A DNA stretch of 64,000 nucleotides from Metellina segmentata (GCA_947359465.1 OX375872.1:85385819-85449818); one strand, 5' to 3'. Positions 43,045 through 56,155 are shown, counted from the stretch's first letter. The notes: generated by a model not told the origin, from the sequence alone. Numbers and translations are program-made.

Positions 43045-43631
43045 GAAACGAAAACATACGTCCTTTTTAAATAAAAATATCGTGAATCAAATTCCATGTG
43101 TTGCAGATGATTTTGCAGAAAATGTTGCAGATGATTTAGAAAAAACTATACTATCATCAGAATTAACTTCTATTATATTTATTTTAACTTTATCCATTTA
43201 ATGAAATTTACTATACAAATAATTCAAAATATATTGTATAATACAAAAAATTCAAAACAATTCTATGAAATATTTAAAAAGTATTTTGACAGTTGTAAGC
43301 TGGGGACCTGTATCACATTAAAAATGTACTTTAAATATAACTCAAAATCGGAAGCTTCATACGATATTTTTATTTTCTGACGAGCATAAACCTCGTTTTG
43401 TGATAAATTTATATTCCCCAAAAGGGGGGGGGGAATAAAAATTTAATCTATGGTTCTACACTAAAAATTAACTTTTCCTTTCGTACTTCTTGCAAAATAT
43501 AACGGTTTATTTAACGTTGCTGCTAGAAAGAAGTTAAATATTTCAGCGCGATGTGTTAGAATTTTAATGAGCTTCCGCTTATTCAATATTTATTTTAGTT
43601 TCAAGCATGTGTCACATTTTCTGGTGGCCTA
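43045..43631. other. No gene; poly-G run
   Basis: AT-rich sequence with a GGGGGGGG run near 43,424-43,433. Nothing else recognised. Confidence 0.5.
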
Positions 43632-43745
43632 TCTATATAAATAAGAATGGAGTGTTTGTTTGTACATTCAATATTTTCGACCCATTTCAAGTTTTCTATC
43701 CGTTTTGGACCCTTCTGATGCCGAATCCGCCTTTTTCTCGTTTGG

Positions 43746-43780
<35 letters not shown>

Positions 43781-45103
43781 ATGTTGTGCCCTATACACGT
43801 CCACGCGGTTTAAGATATTTTCATGCAAATTTGCATACAGTGAGTACTTATCTTCATTTAGTGAGTGGCATTGGTTGCGAAAGTCTGTCTGTCCGTCTTT
43901 CTGTTCTATGCTCGATTTTGTGTTTGTGTGTTTGTGTAGACATCACATGAATTGTATTCCAGATATTTGATTGCATTGTATTTTATTTTATACATTATGG
44001 ATTAGTTTAGTGAATGCAATATTAAACATTTCTTTATTGTTATATTTAGTTGAGTTTCATGCTAAAACACCTGAGTAAGTATACTTAAATCAACCATAAT
44101 TTGGTAGTGAGTCTTATTTTTATTCTTTGCGCAATGAAAACGATTTCCGAATATTTGGGACAGACGATATTTTTCATTGAAACGAGAATGAACAAGATCG
44201 CTATTTAGATATTTTTTATAAGCTATTTTATATGAATATATATATATAAGATATTTTTTCTGGTTCTTTCGCTCTGAATTAATTTCACATTTCTAAATTT
44301 TGTACACTTTTAGTTGTAAGTTGTGGCAACTGTGCGAGATCAAGGGATAAAATTGAATCACAAATTAATATCGTTAGAACAATTTTTTGCGACATCTTTT
44401 ATTTTGTTTTACTTCGCTGTTTCCTGTTTTAAATATTTATTATTTTAATAAATGTGTTTTCCTTCTCATCACACGCAACAGCACCACAAAGAATAAGACT
44501 TAAAAATGTTAGGTAAGTCAGTATAAATTTCCAGTAAATTTTAAGTGTAGTTATGCCGTTATTTAAAGAATAATGCCGTTATTGAAAGAATAATAATGTT
44601 TTTTAATCCAAACTGGGAACTTTTTCCAACATTAAAAAATTCGTTATAATAATGACAGGAGAAGATTGCAAAATTTCACAATGCCGCATACCGGAGGCAA
44701 GAGTGCCACAGGTAAAAAAATATTGTTTTGTTGACTATGAGTGCGAGAGCACTCGCCGTAAATCGTAATTTTAATTAATTGAGTTGAACATGAAAAGAAC
44801 TTTAGAAAAGGAATTCAAAATCTTCCTATAAATCGTCTTTTATAGTAGTAACCTTAGTATCACCTTTCGTCATTTTGTAGCTTTGTCATACAGCAATTGT
44901 GCGATGTATGTGAAATGTATTACATGAATGGATATGCATGTGTAGGATTTGTGTCCAAAGTAAGTTGTAGAAAATATAAAGATGGCGAAAGATGTTAAAA
45001 TAAATTTTTGTTCTACAAAAAACGTAAGTCATTATATATTTTGATTATCTCTTCAATCTAGAGTAAACTAATTCAAACCGAGTAAGGTCGGGTATTTTGC
45101 TAG
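43632..45103 (+). mobile_element. Helitron-like element, copy 3
   Basis: A before TCTATAT and CTAG before T; hairpin CCGAGTAAGGTCGG near the end. 1,472 bp with an internal deletion near 44,107 relative to copy 1 and a short AT-rich insertion near 44,205-44,250. TCTG array about nine units; two GCCGTTATT units. Confidence 0.85.
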
Positions 45104-45418
45104 TGCGAAATAAAAGTAGTTCCATTAAAGATTTTTCATTTTAATCAATTCTGAAGAAGTTAATTCCGACTTGAATTAAAATCTTTCCTTTTACTTGAGA
45201 AGGAAGTTCAGCATGTGTTCAGTTAGTAGTGTAGTGTAGTTTGACAAGTAAAAGATGATATCGTTATTTTGAGTTAAATTAATATTCACTAGATTTAAAA
45301 AGTGTACTTAAAATAATTTGAGTTAATAAAATCACGTATTTTCGGTCAGATCATAAAAATTATTGAGGAGATTGAACTACCTGTAATGTATTACGTAAAA
45401 AAAAAGCATACATGAAAA

Positions 45419-45431
45419 AAAAATAATAAAT

Positions 45432-45497
<66 letters not shown>
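45419..45497. repeat. Poly-A and TA microsatellite
   Basis: A-rich run followed by about 25 TA dinucleotides. The minus-strand ORFs rich in Tyr-Ile across it are artefacts. Confidence 0.9.
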
Positions 45498-45499
<2 letters not shown>

Positions 45500-45500
<1 letters not shown>

Positions 45501-46595
45501 CACACAATCTATAACAAAAAAATTGACGCACAAAGAAGGAATCATCCGATTGCTTTGAAATTTTGTATGCAAAAATGTTTTGACGAAATATGCAAATGAT
45601 TAAAATTTGGTGTCCAATGAATGAATAGTGCGATCTCCAGCGCATCGGAACTGCGCATCCAGCAGATGCATATAAGGAGTTGTTCTTGAACTGTTGCTAA
45701 AAATTTCTGCTGCATTGCGATTTAGGATACCTTTCAACGACTGAAAAAATGCCTCGCCGCAGGATTCGAGCTCATTACGAGCAACTTTCAGAGTTTGAAA
45801 GATGTCGTATCATTGGATTGAAAGAGGCAGGTTGGGCAAATCGGAGAATCGCTCGTCATGTGAGTCGAAGCGATGCGGCGATTAGAAGATGCTGGCAAGA
45901 GTGGGTGGACAGTGGCAGTTTTCAGCGTCATGATGGTAGCGGTCGACGTAGGACCACAACAGATCGCGAGGACAGAGTGATTGTCAGATCAGTTGTCACA
46001 GCGCCTGATTCATCGCTATCAACCATCAGTCGTGCGACCCACACACGAGTGTCCACCATGACCATTCACAGACGGCTGAGAGAACGAAATCTACGCTCGT
46101 ACCGACCGTTACGCCACCTGCCACTCACGCCTGCACACTGTCGAGCCAGATTACAGTGGTGCTTGGCTCGATCTGGCTGGAATGATGCTGACTGAATACG
46201 TATAGTCTTTAGCGACGAATCCCGCGTTCAACTGTGTCCTGACGATCATCGAAGACGTGTCTGGAGACGCCCAGGGCAGCGTGCCGATCCTGCTTTCACT
46301 ATTGCAAGCCACACGGGCCCTCAACAAGGAGTTATGGTCTGGGGTTCCATTTCCCTTGATAGCCGGACTCCCTTGATAGCCGGATATGATGGGAAGGCGA
46401 CTGCATCCGGTAGGGAATGTTGATGACGTAGTCCGACAATTGACAGCTTGTATCCAGGCTAGAGGCGGGTCAACACCTTATTGAGCTCGTTACTGTAACT
46501 CCGAAATAAATCATTCAATTGTTCTGAAATTTTAATCATTTTCTATTCTGTACATAATTTTTCTATCCACCAATTTTTATCTCCATCTCACCTGA
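45500..46595 (+). mobile_element. Tc1-like DNA transposon, internally deleted
   Basis: The sequence AAATGATTAAAATTTGGTG near 45,593 has an inverted relative, AAAATTTTAATCATTT, near 46,528. The outer parts, AAAAAAATTGACG and CAATTTTTAT, also pair. Boundaries are approximate because the left end merges with the TA repeat, a preferred TA target. Confidence 0.6.
45749..46440 (+). pseudogene. Tc1-like transposase, interrupted
   Basis: MPRRRIRAHYEQLSEFERCRI opens a helix-turn-helix (residues about 10-60, with IGLKEAGWANRRIARHVSRS and AIRRCWQEWVDSGSF). The second HTH-like part has STISRATHTRVSTMTIHRRLRE. After LARSGWNDAD a TGA stands where the family has TGG. The same frame continues RIVFSDESRVQL, with the first catalytic D, and GVMVWGSISLD. 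The region with the second D and the glutamate or third D is deleted. A perfect CCCTTGATAGCCGG duplication is seen near 46,355-46,385. Confidence 0.85.
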
Positions 46596-47434
46596 AAAAC
46601 GTATGAGTACATTTGCCTAAAAATGTGCATAAAATCTTTTCAATGCATGTCTTATTAGAGGAAAGGATTAATTCACATCTTTTAGTTCAGGTCCTAGTTA
46701 ATAAACTAGAGTACAATGCAGAAAGAGCATGAATTTTTGAAAGTTTTCATTGCGCCACAAAACTGAAATCTGTCTAAAAAGTTTTCCTTTGAATGACACT
46801 CTCATATTCTAGTTCCAGCCCTCTAAAACAAATATAAAAAGCAGTACACCAAATTTAACTCAAAAATGTTAAGTACGTTTTTAGTTATTGGGTTTTTTGT
46901 GGAAAACGTTTGCTCAAAATCACAATCGGAGAAAAATGCTTTTAAAGTTTTGAAAACGAATAAAAAAGCAGCTGTCAAGATCTATTCAAATTGCTTAATG
47001 TCTGCTCCTATTCACTGCACAGGCAAAATCAAGTACATTTTAGTAAGGAAATGAGTATATATATTAATAGAATTTAGAATTAAATGAAATATGAAATTTT
47101 ATTAAAATATCGACTTTTCAACGTAACTATATACCTTAACTGCAGTTCATATTTATTGCATGCTTTACCCCCCTTCCCTTCCGAGCAACACATATATCCG
47201 TTCACCAACCTGTAATCTTCCCTGCTGGACCTTTAACGAGTCTTGACATTCTTGACCAATAGAATGTTTCCCAGGACTCTTTCAAACCAATCGATGCGAC
47301 AATTTGCTCATTATGTATGCTGCGGGTGAAAACAAAACTATACTACTCAGAGATTCCCATAAACCGAGAGAATTAAAGTACTTTGTAAATTTCAACTTAA
47401 ATTGGGTAGATAGGTATTTGAATTTATGTCTCAC
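46596..47434. other. No gene; one stray minisatellite-like unit
   Basis: GACCAATAGAATGTTTCCCAGGACTCTTTC at 47,253-47,283 resembles one unit of the array at 55,020-55,795. The ORF at 46,866-47,054 has a hydrophobic start but no known motif. Confidence 0.5.
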
Positions 47435-47725
47435 TAGAGGGCTTTTAGCGACACTCCATGATCAAACCCGAAAGGAAAGATCCGAGGACAACCCCAGATA
47501 ATTTTGAACCACGATCGGATGACGAGGTCACACCCAAAATGCCATCCCACTCTCGAAACTGAACCTTACGCCATTAATCCCAAATCAACCAACTAACCCA
47601 CTCTGCAAACTTTCACACTACGCCAACGTCAAGACATTTGAGGCCATGGCAGATTTAACGTGCTCGAATTTGCAACCCTCCGGTTGCTAATCCGTTACTC
47701 TTCCAGTTGGGCTACCACGGCCCCA
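47435..47725 (-). mobile_element. tRNA-derived SINE, nearly complete
   Basis: Body blocks GATCCGAGGACAACCCC, GATCGGATGACGAGGTCAC and GAGGCCATGGCAGATTTAACG lead to a head, GTTACTCTTCCAGTTGGGCTACCACGG, in reverse complement orientation. Confidence 0.75.
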
Positions 47726-50700
47726 ACTCAAATAGAGATGCTCACATAAAGCATATTTTTTATCAGATTTCTGATGCCAGTTTGTCCCCAACCATCTAAA
47801 AATTGTCAATACAACTTTGTCGCTCAATGGTATTCTCTTCAGAAGCAACAATGTGAGCAGTATGACAGGAAATTACTGCAACTAGTTGTTATATTTCTGA
47901 AAGTAACTCGAATCTCGGGGCATTTTATTTTTCTATACTAACGTCATATGAAAGACGAGACCAATGTCTGCGAAAGAGTTTAGAAGTATTTATATTCCGA
48001 AATCAATTTCCGCTTCGGCCTGGGGAAGAGAAAAAATTTCCAAGACCACCGTTTTTACATTAGCTCGTGATAGAGATTAGCAGAAGGCGTGGGTCGTAAC
48101 AGAAAATTTTCAGATTTATAAAATGCTAATTAAAAAGTGTTTACAGATTCCGATACATCGCTTGTGTTAGCATGAGGTTACTCATTTTTAAGTTTGTATT
48201 GAGTTTGGGTTAAAAACTGTATTGGGTTTTATTTATCTTTGTATGGTTTGTCTTGGGAGTTTTTGATAGCGTAATGGTTTATTTGGCTAAGCCGTGCCAA
48301 ACACAAGAAGTCAAGTAATAGAAAAATACACACAAGGAAAGTTTTACTATCAAAAATAGAAATACATCAAGGGTAAATTACGGAAATAGAACCTATTCCT
48401 TGTGTTTGATGACAGGCTGACAGAAAAGGTTGAGACTATAGAAATCTAATATTAGTAAACATTTCTAATGATCAAAAACTTAACGTTTTGCTTTTTGAAT
48501 CCTATTAAATAGTAAACTTAATAAGCATGATTAAATTTTAACGAACATTTTATGGAATTTTATTTAGTGTTTCAAGCAATGGTGTAAATATTTATCACAC
48601 CAATTAACTAACTAGATTCTCTTTTCATCGGAAGGCAATCAACGTATCAATTATAAACTGAATTGTAATGTTTGCACTGTTCACCTGTGTATACGGCAAT
48701 TTGCAGGTCTTAATATATTTAATTATTTCTCACAATTTCATATAATATGGTTCGATCTAACGTTAATAAAATGGTTCAGAAGATTTTCTTCTACAATTTT
48801 AAAAAGAGGAGGATCAAAATATTGAATGACACATTTGTCACTGCTTATCTGTTTAGTATCAATGAATAAGAAATGTTCAAACAGTTAGTGATAAAATATG
48901 TGTGATATACGTTAAATAAAAATGCAGAAGAATGCGAAAAATCTAAAATATTCGTGTTTTAAGAAAATAATAGATTAAGAGGCACATGTGAAAAAAAAAA
49001 AGGGAATTCAACTGCGGTTTGTGAAAATTGCAAAACCATTAAAAACAAGATAATACATGCAGACTAAAGTAACATAAGTAAAAGTTAGAAAGTTCTGAAA
49101 CTGTGACTTTGATAGTCAATTCTTGTATTTAAGTCCTCAGATACAGAGTACCAATAGCTTTTTCAAATAAAGAAATATTCCAACTAACAGAGTCAACTTT
49201 GAGTCAAAATAGTGTCTGTTAAATTCTATTGTCGAGCCGTACATGATGATAGTCTTATGAACACTTAGCATTCATCTAGAAGAATTCTTCGTATGAAAGA
49301 AGTTGAAAATTTCTTACTGACAAATAATTATTTGTATTGAACAAAACATCAGCAGTTATAAAAAAAATGTCAAAGGATAGATGAGATTCAAACGCATAGA
49401 AACAAGGAAATTTAACTACAAAATAAAACTATAGCTCAAGTTGACAAAGGTTTTATATCGTGGCAGTGACCGATAGGTAAGTATTGTCAGCAGTGTTACA
49501 AAACCACCCGTTGTTATAGCAGCAATGGAGTGTTGTGAAAAATCAAGGTTGTCTTCCAGTACAATTAAATGTCATCTGCTTAACAGGACTGATGGCTTGG
49601 TTTGACTTTACCTTTGACCTTTAACCCTAAAAGTGTCAAGTTGCAATGGGATCCCTAACTATGGACGTAGTTGGTGATGACATGTTGTTTACTGATTGAT
49701 CGTGAATTTGCTTTCTAATACGCGAATGAACTTGTCACATTATGGTGATCTAGTAAATGTTCGATGGCATCGTAGTTAGTAACAGCCCGTAGTATGAATT
49801 TGGAAGAACTATATTGCCCCAATACATGTTATGGTTCGAGATCCATTTACGATTCCTCCTTCATAAAGCCTTCTGTAGGCATCTGCATTTCTCTAAACAT
49901 TAGCATGCATTTCTCTAAACATTAGCATGCATTAGAGGAAGTGAAGATACCCGGAATTCATTATTGTCGTGGTTCTATATACCAGCGGGTATAAGACAAC
50001 ACACAGGTTTCGAACAGTCAAAAACCCTTTGTATATAAGAGAGATACAACTGTTTTCAAGATCTACCCATTTACCAGACATTCCCCTCGAGGATATGGTA
50101 ACTAAGCAACTGACAAGCTGTACATTTGCATCATCGCAAACCAATTAATCCTAATTTAGCGTTAAAGCAATCTGGCATTACTACCTATATTATCCATAAA
50201 TTAATTTAAATAAATTCTTCACTTTTTAAAACTTGTTGAATGTTGTCTAGTTGAATTCGCAACAAACCCAAAGGATTATGTTTTGAAGAAATCAAACCTA
50301 TAATATGTTATACGTGTTTCTATTAGCTATGATATGTTTTCGTTCCATAGACGCCTCAAGCTCTGAATTCTAAATTCGATAATAATCCAGAACTGCCTAT
50401 GATGGAGCAATTAAATTCCAGAAAATATTTTATATTGGGAATATATAATCTAAGACTTTGAATGATGACTATTATTGCTTAGAGAAATATTTTAAACAGT
50501 CTATATTATTAAAAATAATGATATGATATTAAGAAACTTCAGTAGTTCTTTTTATATGCTTGATTTGAATCTTATTTACTTTATATCATGCTACATACTT
50601 TGCCGTTATTTTATTTGTTTTACACAGAGGTACTGAAAATCATATCTTCTAAAACTTTCTGTTAAAATCAGCTCTGCATGCCAGATGCTTAAGATCCGTG

Positions 50701-51119
50701 AACTTTATAGTTCTCAGTCTAGCACTTCTATTTTAAGAAATAGTGGGTTGTGGACGATGCCCTTTTAAGTAACGGATAAAGAAACTTCTTAGGAAAGTTT
50801 TAAATAAGCTTAGGATTCACACTTTTTCCAATCTTTTCTTTGCTTTTCTTCTCCCCTCTGCTTTTAAAAGGAATTTCCTTCTTTAGACCTTTCTTTCCAT
50901 CCAAACGTCTGAATATATATAAGAGATCGAATGTGAAACTAAGTAGTTTTAGTGATAATCGGGTGCTGCAGAAAATTATGGAAGTTCACCAAAACATTGT
51001 AATTTAAAGAAAAGAAATCCCATGTTCCTGTACTTTTTTGTTACATGTTTGTGAAGCTCCATATTCTCCTACAGTCATCAGAAAGGTCGTAAATTAGTAA
51101 GTTGTATAGCTCCCTCTTG
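47726..51119. other. No recognisable gene or element
   Basis: About 3.4 kb of AT-rich sequence. GCATTTCTCTAAACATTAGCAT occurs twice in tandem at about 49,885-49,928. No conserved motif in any short ORF. Confidence 0.55.
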
Positions 51120-51700
51120 CGGTGATTCTTACGCAAAAGGACACCGTTGGAGTCAAACAAGTCTCCACGATGTCTCGTTCCAAACAATCTTCAGCTGTGT
51201 ATGCTGAAGGTGATGCAAATAACGGCCTACCACATTCTAGACAAACTCCGTGCAAGACGATATGGGGATCTCACTTTCCAAGGAAAGGTTTCAATACCAC
51301 TAAAGCACTTCTGGGAGAGAGGCGAGTCATGTGTGGTCGGATGTTATCTGAAAGGTAAATAGTACTTTTGACACTGGACACGAAATGCAAACATAAAGGT
51401 TTTAGAATACACTGGACATATCGATGTGCTACCAAACTACCTCCTACCAATACTAGAGGGGACCAGTTGTCATAAGTTATGGCTCTCCACACCATTACAC
51501 TAGGAGCTAGCAGTTACAGGAGTGAATCGCTCCACAGCAAACTGAGAATAATAGTGCCGGCCTTGTCTCAGACACACAGAGATACGGTGATAATCCGCCT
51601 CAAGATAGAATCTGGATTATATGCAGCCATTCCATGCCTTTACACTACTCAAGGCCACGGAACCACTTCAGACAAATCCAAGGATATTCAATAGCCAAAG
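51120..51700 (-). pseudogene. Tc1-like transposase relic
   Basis: Minus strand reads VMVWRAITYDNWSPLVLV, then YVQCILKPLCLHFV, then TIYLSDNIRPHMTRLS, corresponding to the block around the second catalytic aspartate (DNARPH) of Tc1-like transposases. Flanking parts on both sides are decayed, and the N-terminal DNA-binding part is absent. Confidence 0.75.
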
Positions 51701-52194
51701 ACTGACGCATTAACCGGCAGTGTACTTGGAGACCCTACCTTCACCAGGCGTTTAGAAAGGGCTCCAAATTACCACAGGAGAGTGTTTATCAGACGATATG
51801 GGTCTCTGAGAGGTCGATAAGGAAGCTGTTGAAATAGTTTCAGCTTGTTTCACTCAGACTATACTATCTCGTGCTTGTCTTCTTCCGATCAGATTGACGA
51901 GCATGCGTAGTTTCGCTAAACCATTGCAACTAGCATTTTGTTATAGCTAATAAGTTTCAGATGACGGGTGATTAGTCAACATGACCAGCTTGTTCCCTGC
52001 AGTCTATTTTCAGTCATCCGGTTGAGTTTTCGGTAGTCTAGTGCTCCGATTGAGCTTTGACGCCACTGATGATAATTCAAAGGCATGACTGAACAGCAGA
52101 ATATTTATGACGAGTCTTCATTCTGTATGAAAACATGATCATCATTTCAATAATCCTCAGTATACAAACTTCATATGTGCTAGGTAGGTATTTA
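51701..52194. other. No recognisable feature
   Basis: Somewhat less AT-rich than neighbours. May include decayed Tc1 sequence, but I see no motif. Confidence 0.45.
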
Positions 52195-52355
52195 GGTAAA
52201 GTCACACTGGATCAAAACAACGGGCTGTTGACGACGGTCCGAAGCGAACCACCGAAGGGCAAGATCTGAAGACGAAATCATGTAATTTTGAACCATAGTC
52301 ATATGACGAGTTTACACCTGAGCTTCACATGTGCCATGGCACCCAGACTTTAAAT
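52195..52355 (-). mobile_element. SINE body fragment
   Basis: CGGGCTGTTGACGACGGTCC, GTAATTTTGAACCATAGTCA and ACACCTGAGCT blocks in reverse orientation; the head is missing. Confidence 0.65.
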
Positions 52356-54425
52356 CCGTTTCACGTCTGATATAGATGACTTAGAATATGAAATTTCATG
52401 AATACTTTCGGATATTTTAATTTCTTTTAAGACACATGTTTTAAAACTAAGGCTTACATAAAATTGGAATTTGAACTTCAGATATTGGGATGTTCAAAAT
52501 TCCAAATGTTGTGGATTAAAAAAAAGATTTTGCATTTTTTAAGTTTAAACGGTTTTAATTATCCGGGTAGAAACAAATTAGTGACTCCAAATACTAGGTT
52601 TTTGTTCTTTCAAACTAACTTCTCTGATTACTCCCTTCAATCCTTGCTCCCTTAATGCTTGCGCTATAAAACTAAAACAGCCAACAAACCCCTTATAGTT
52701 CTAGATATTTGAAGATTTATGACTTATAGGATCTCAGAAGGATCTTCATGACTCTTCTCAGAGTAAATGTGGCTTACAAATTGTCGATACAACAGAGCCT
52801 TGATCAGCTCATATAAGATGTTAGTTCTACCAATCTAAAATTATTTCCCAATGCTCTATGTAGAGAGTCGTAATTAATTTTCTGTGCAGAAATGTATTAC
52901 ACTATTATTTTAAGTACGAAAGGAGGAAATTAGGAAATAAGTTTAATGCAAAAACGAAGGCACTGACACAAAGTGCATTTCAAAACTATAACACCCAGTT
53001 GTTTAATAAAGAGATAAAAACAACTACAGATCACAAATATATTTTATTTTTCTATTAAAAATCTGTAAGTATTGATAGTAAATAACACGAACTAAAAAGT
53101 AGTCTTTCAGGAATGAAAAGCCCCCATTTTCTCCAAAACACGGTGTTGATAAACCATACGAGCACGTTGTGAAACTAGGCCCTAGTGGTTTAATTTCCAC
53201 TTGTGGTTTTATGTCCCGGCAGCTTCAGCGCAAAAACTTAAAGAAAATAAATAATACTAACTATACAATTCATGAGGTTTGTAGGTTTTGAGGAAATACG
53301 AATCGAAAAATATTATTAAAGCACGAAATACAAAATTTCTGGTGAAAACATCCTGTTTCATTTGTGTTAGAAAAACCTTTTCATTATTTTATGGAATTAT
53401 TTTGATTTATGTAGAAAATAAAATTATTCGTTTAAATTTTATGAAAGACGTTGTGAAAGTATGTTTTTTAAATATTTTGAAATTCGTTTCTCTAAAGAGA
53501 AAACGATGTATTCTACAGTTCTACAAAGCAAATAACTGATGGTTCTATTTGGGATACTAGTATATATTTTAAACTTTTCTCGTGTCTGTCCTTTTTGTAA
53601 ACGGTACACTCTGAAAAGCACTTTCCATATCAAATGTAAGAACATGGGATCTTTGAAATTCCTTTTCATTTCTATGGACACAATGCGTGTCAGATTTTAG
53701 TTAGTTAAATGATTTAACAATGTATATGATTAGATACGTAGTGATGCGATTCGTAGCACTTTAAAATAATCTTTGAAACGCCAGAAATATTTACTATTTC
53801 GGTGTGTAGAGATATTTTAGTTTATATTTAATAAATTATTCAGAGATTAATAAAATTACATTCGACTTTGTTTAAGGGCTTAGAAAAAATAATTTAAGCA
53901 TTATACACAGTCATTGCATGGAATTTCTTTGGCGAATTAAAAACCTTAAATTAGAAGTTGCTTAATTAAGCTAGTACAATTGTTCTCTATAATTAAAATT
54001 GAAAACAAATTCAAATTTAATGTATGTGAAGTAAGTCATCGGTGTAAATAAATTATAATGAGTTGTTTTTTGGATACATCGAGACTACCTGTTTGGGAAA
54101 TAAGATTTAAATTCAGCATAGTACGTATACTTAGCAAAGATTAACTCACAAATCCCTTATAGTCATGTTGTAATACGACTCACGTACGACCCATTCGAAC
54201 TCATAGTGTAATATGGAACTTCGTTTACTTTCAGGAACTGTTTCTGGATCTATATGTTATAATATGCAATCAATGACTGTTCAAATGTTGTGTCTAGTGT
54301 ATCAAAAATTTAATTAGAGGCTGTTGAGTAAATGTAGAGAAATGGAATTCTATAATCTTCAAATAAAGAGCTTCAAGTTTTATAAGAGATAAAATAAAAC
54401 TACACAAAGCATGATTCTCTTTATC
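52356..54425. other. No recognisable gene or element
   Basis: About 2 kb, AT-rich. The ORFs at 52,464-52,655 and 53,288-53,539 show no conserved motif. Confidence 0.55.
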
Positions 54426-54429
54426 ATGT

Positions 54430-54684
54430 CGCATCACGACAAGAAAAGTGACACAAGTCAAAAAATAAAATTTTTTATGTTATGTCATTGAAAAGTATGT
54501 ATGAGGTACCCCAGCGTGTTATATTACTATTCTATAGAATATAAAAGAAATTACCACTATAAACACTTCCCTAAAATTTAAAAGAAGCTTATACTATTTC
54601 AATATAAGTTTTATAGTATCCTTTAAGTTGATGTTTCTCAAATTTTGCAATTTTGAGTTGCGTCACTTTTCTTGCCGGGGTGCG
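54430..54684. mobile_element. 255-bp MITE, copy c
   Basis: Ends CGCATCACGACAAGAAAAGT and ACTTTTCTTGCCGGGGTGCG; perfect ATGT flanks (54,426-54,429 and 54,685-54,688). Confidence 0.85.
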
Positions 54685-54688
54685 ATGT

Positions 54689-55019
54689 GTTAGCTCAAAT
54701 TTCTCTTAGAAAGCAAGATTTCATTGAAGCATTTTTTGAATTTGAAGTCACGCAAAATATAAATATGGTATTATATATTTCCAGAGGATCTTTTAGATGA
54801 ATAAATAGCATACAAATCGTTAGAATCCATTATTATAAACGTCTCATTCCATTTCACCATCGTATTCCTAATTTTGTTATAAACTCGGAACATATTTTAT
54901 GCGTACATATTACATAAAAGCGTTTTTCCTTTATCCAAAGTTTCGTATTAACAAGCATAATACCACCTTGTAACCTACAGAGTTTACTGTATGACTTCTA
55001 TTCAATTTTAGCCTACTTG
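54689..55019. other. No recognisable feature
   Basis: AT-rich spacer before the minisatellite. Confidence 0.5.
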
Positions 55020-55795
55020 ACCATCAGAATCTTTCCTGAAGATCCTATTCTAAGAAAATGACCAAAACAATCTTTCCAAAGGATTCTATTCGAACTAAGG
55101 AGCAAATAAAATCTTATACCTAAGGAAAGACCAATAGAATATTTCCTATGTTTTTTATTCTAATAAAAGGATCAATGGAAACTTTCCAAATTATTCTATT
55201 TCAAGGAAATGGACCAATGGAATCTTTAAAATTTATTATATTCTAAGGAAATGATCAATGGAATATTTCCAAGGTATTCCATTCCAAGGAAAGGATTAAT
55301 AGAATCTATCAAAAGCCTTTTATTCTAAGTTAGGAGCCAATAGAATATTTCCAGTGGGTTCTATTCTAAGGAAAGGACCAATAGAATATTTCCAGCGTTT
55401 TCTATTTTAAGGAAAGGATCAATTGAATCTTTCCAAAGGATTCTATTTAAAGGAAAGAATTGATATAATCTTTCCAATTGATTCTATTCTAAGAAATTAT
55501 CCAATCTAATCTTTGCAAAGGATTCTGTTTGTAGTAAGGGACCAATAGAATCTTTCCAACTGATTCTATTCAAAAGAAATACCGATATAATATTTCCAAC
55601 GTTTTTCTATTAAAAGAAAAGTATCAATGGTATCTCTCCAACGTTTTCTATTCAAAGGAAAGAATCAATGGAATATATTCAAAATATTTTATTGGAAGGA
55701 AAGGACTGATAGAATTTTTTCAACGGGTTCTGTTCTAAGGACATCATCAATAGAATCTTTCTAAAGGGTCCTATTCTAACGGAGGGACAAATCAA
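55020..55795. repeat. 41-bp minisatellite, about 19 diverged units
   Basis: Consensus near ACCAATAGAATCTTTCCAAA then GGATTCTATTCTAAGGAAAGG. The unit has dyad symmetry: AATAGAATC pairs with GATTCTATT. Units are diverged from each other, so the array is old. Confidence 0.9.
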
Positions 55796-55851
55796 ATATC
55801 TTCTCTCTCTCGCTCTCTTTGTAAGGGTTGGAAAGAGTCTGTAATTATGTT

Positions 55852-56146
55852 TGTTGTGAGGTAAAAGCAATATTATTGTCGAAAACGGCCTCCCGAATTT
55901 GCATGTAAATTGTAAGCGGCGCTGTCGTCGCTCTTTTTCAGTATATAAACTCATGCTTCAACCCATGCCAATAGATTCGGCTCAGATGTATTAGTCCTTG
56001 TATTAGTTCAATCATTATTAAACTCATTTTATTTTGAAGGCAGACTACTCGATCATTTTGGATTCTATTTTTATTTTGATTTATTAAAACAATAGATAAT
56101 CAAGCTCAGCCCGGAATTTGACCTTTAGAACGAATTCGAAAAATAG
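55852..56146 (+). promoter_or_regulatory. Possible TATA promoter and first exon, or solo LTR
   Basis: GTATATAAAC at 55,941-55,950 is followed about 40 bases later by TCAGAT, an arthropod-type initiator. A strong 5' splice site, AATAG|GTAAGT, lies at 56,146/56,147. TGTTGTGAGG at 55,852 also resembles the start of some LTRs, and a solo LTR would equally explain TATA plus initiator. No downstream exon was found. Confidence 0.35.
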
Positions 56147-56155
56147 GTAAGTAAA

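Noticed and set aside
45360..45645. Tyr-Ile-rich minus-strand ORFs
   Set aside because: They translate a TA dinucleotide repeat.
55020..55795. Regular repeat array considered as CRISPR-like
   Set aside because: The units are contiguous without spacers, diverged, and in a clearly eukaryotic context.
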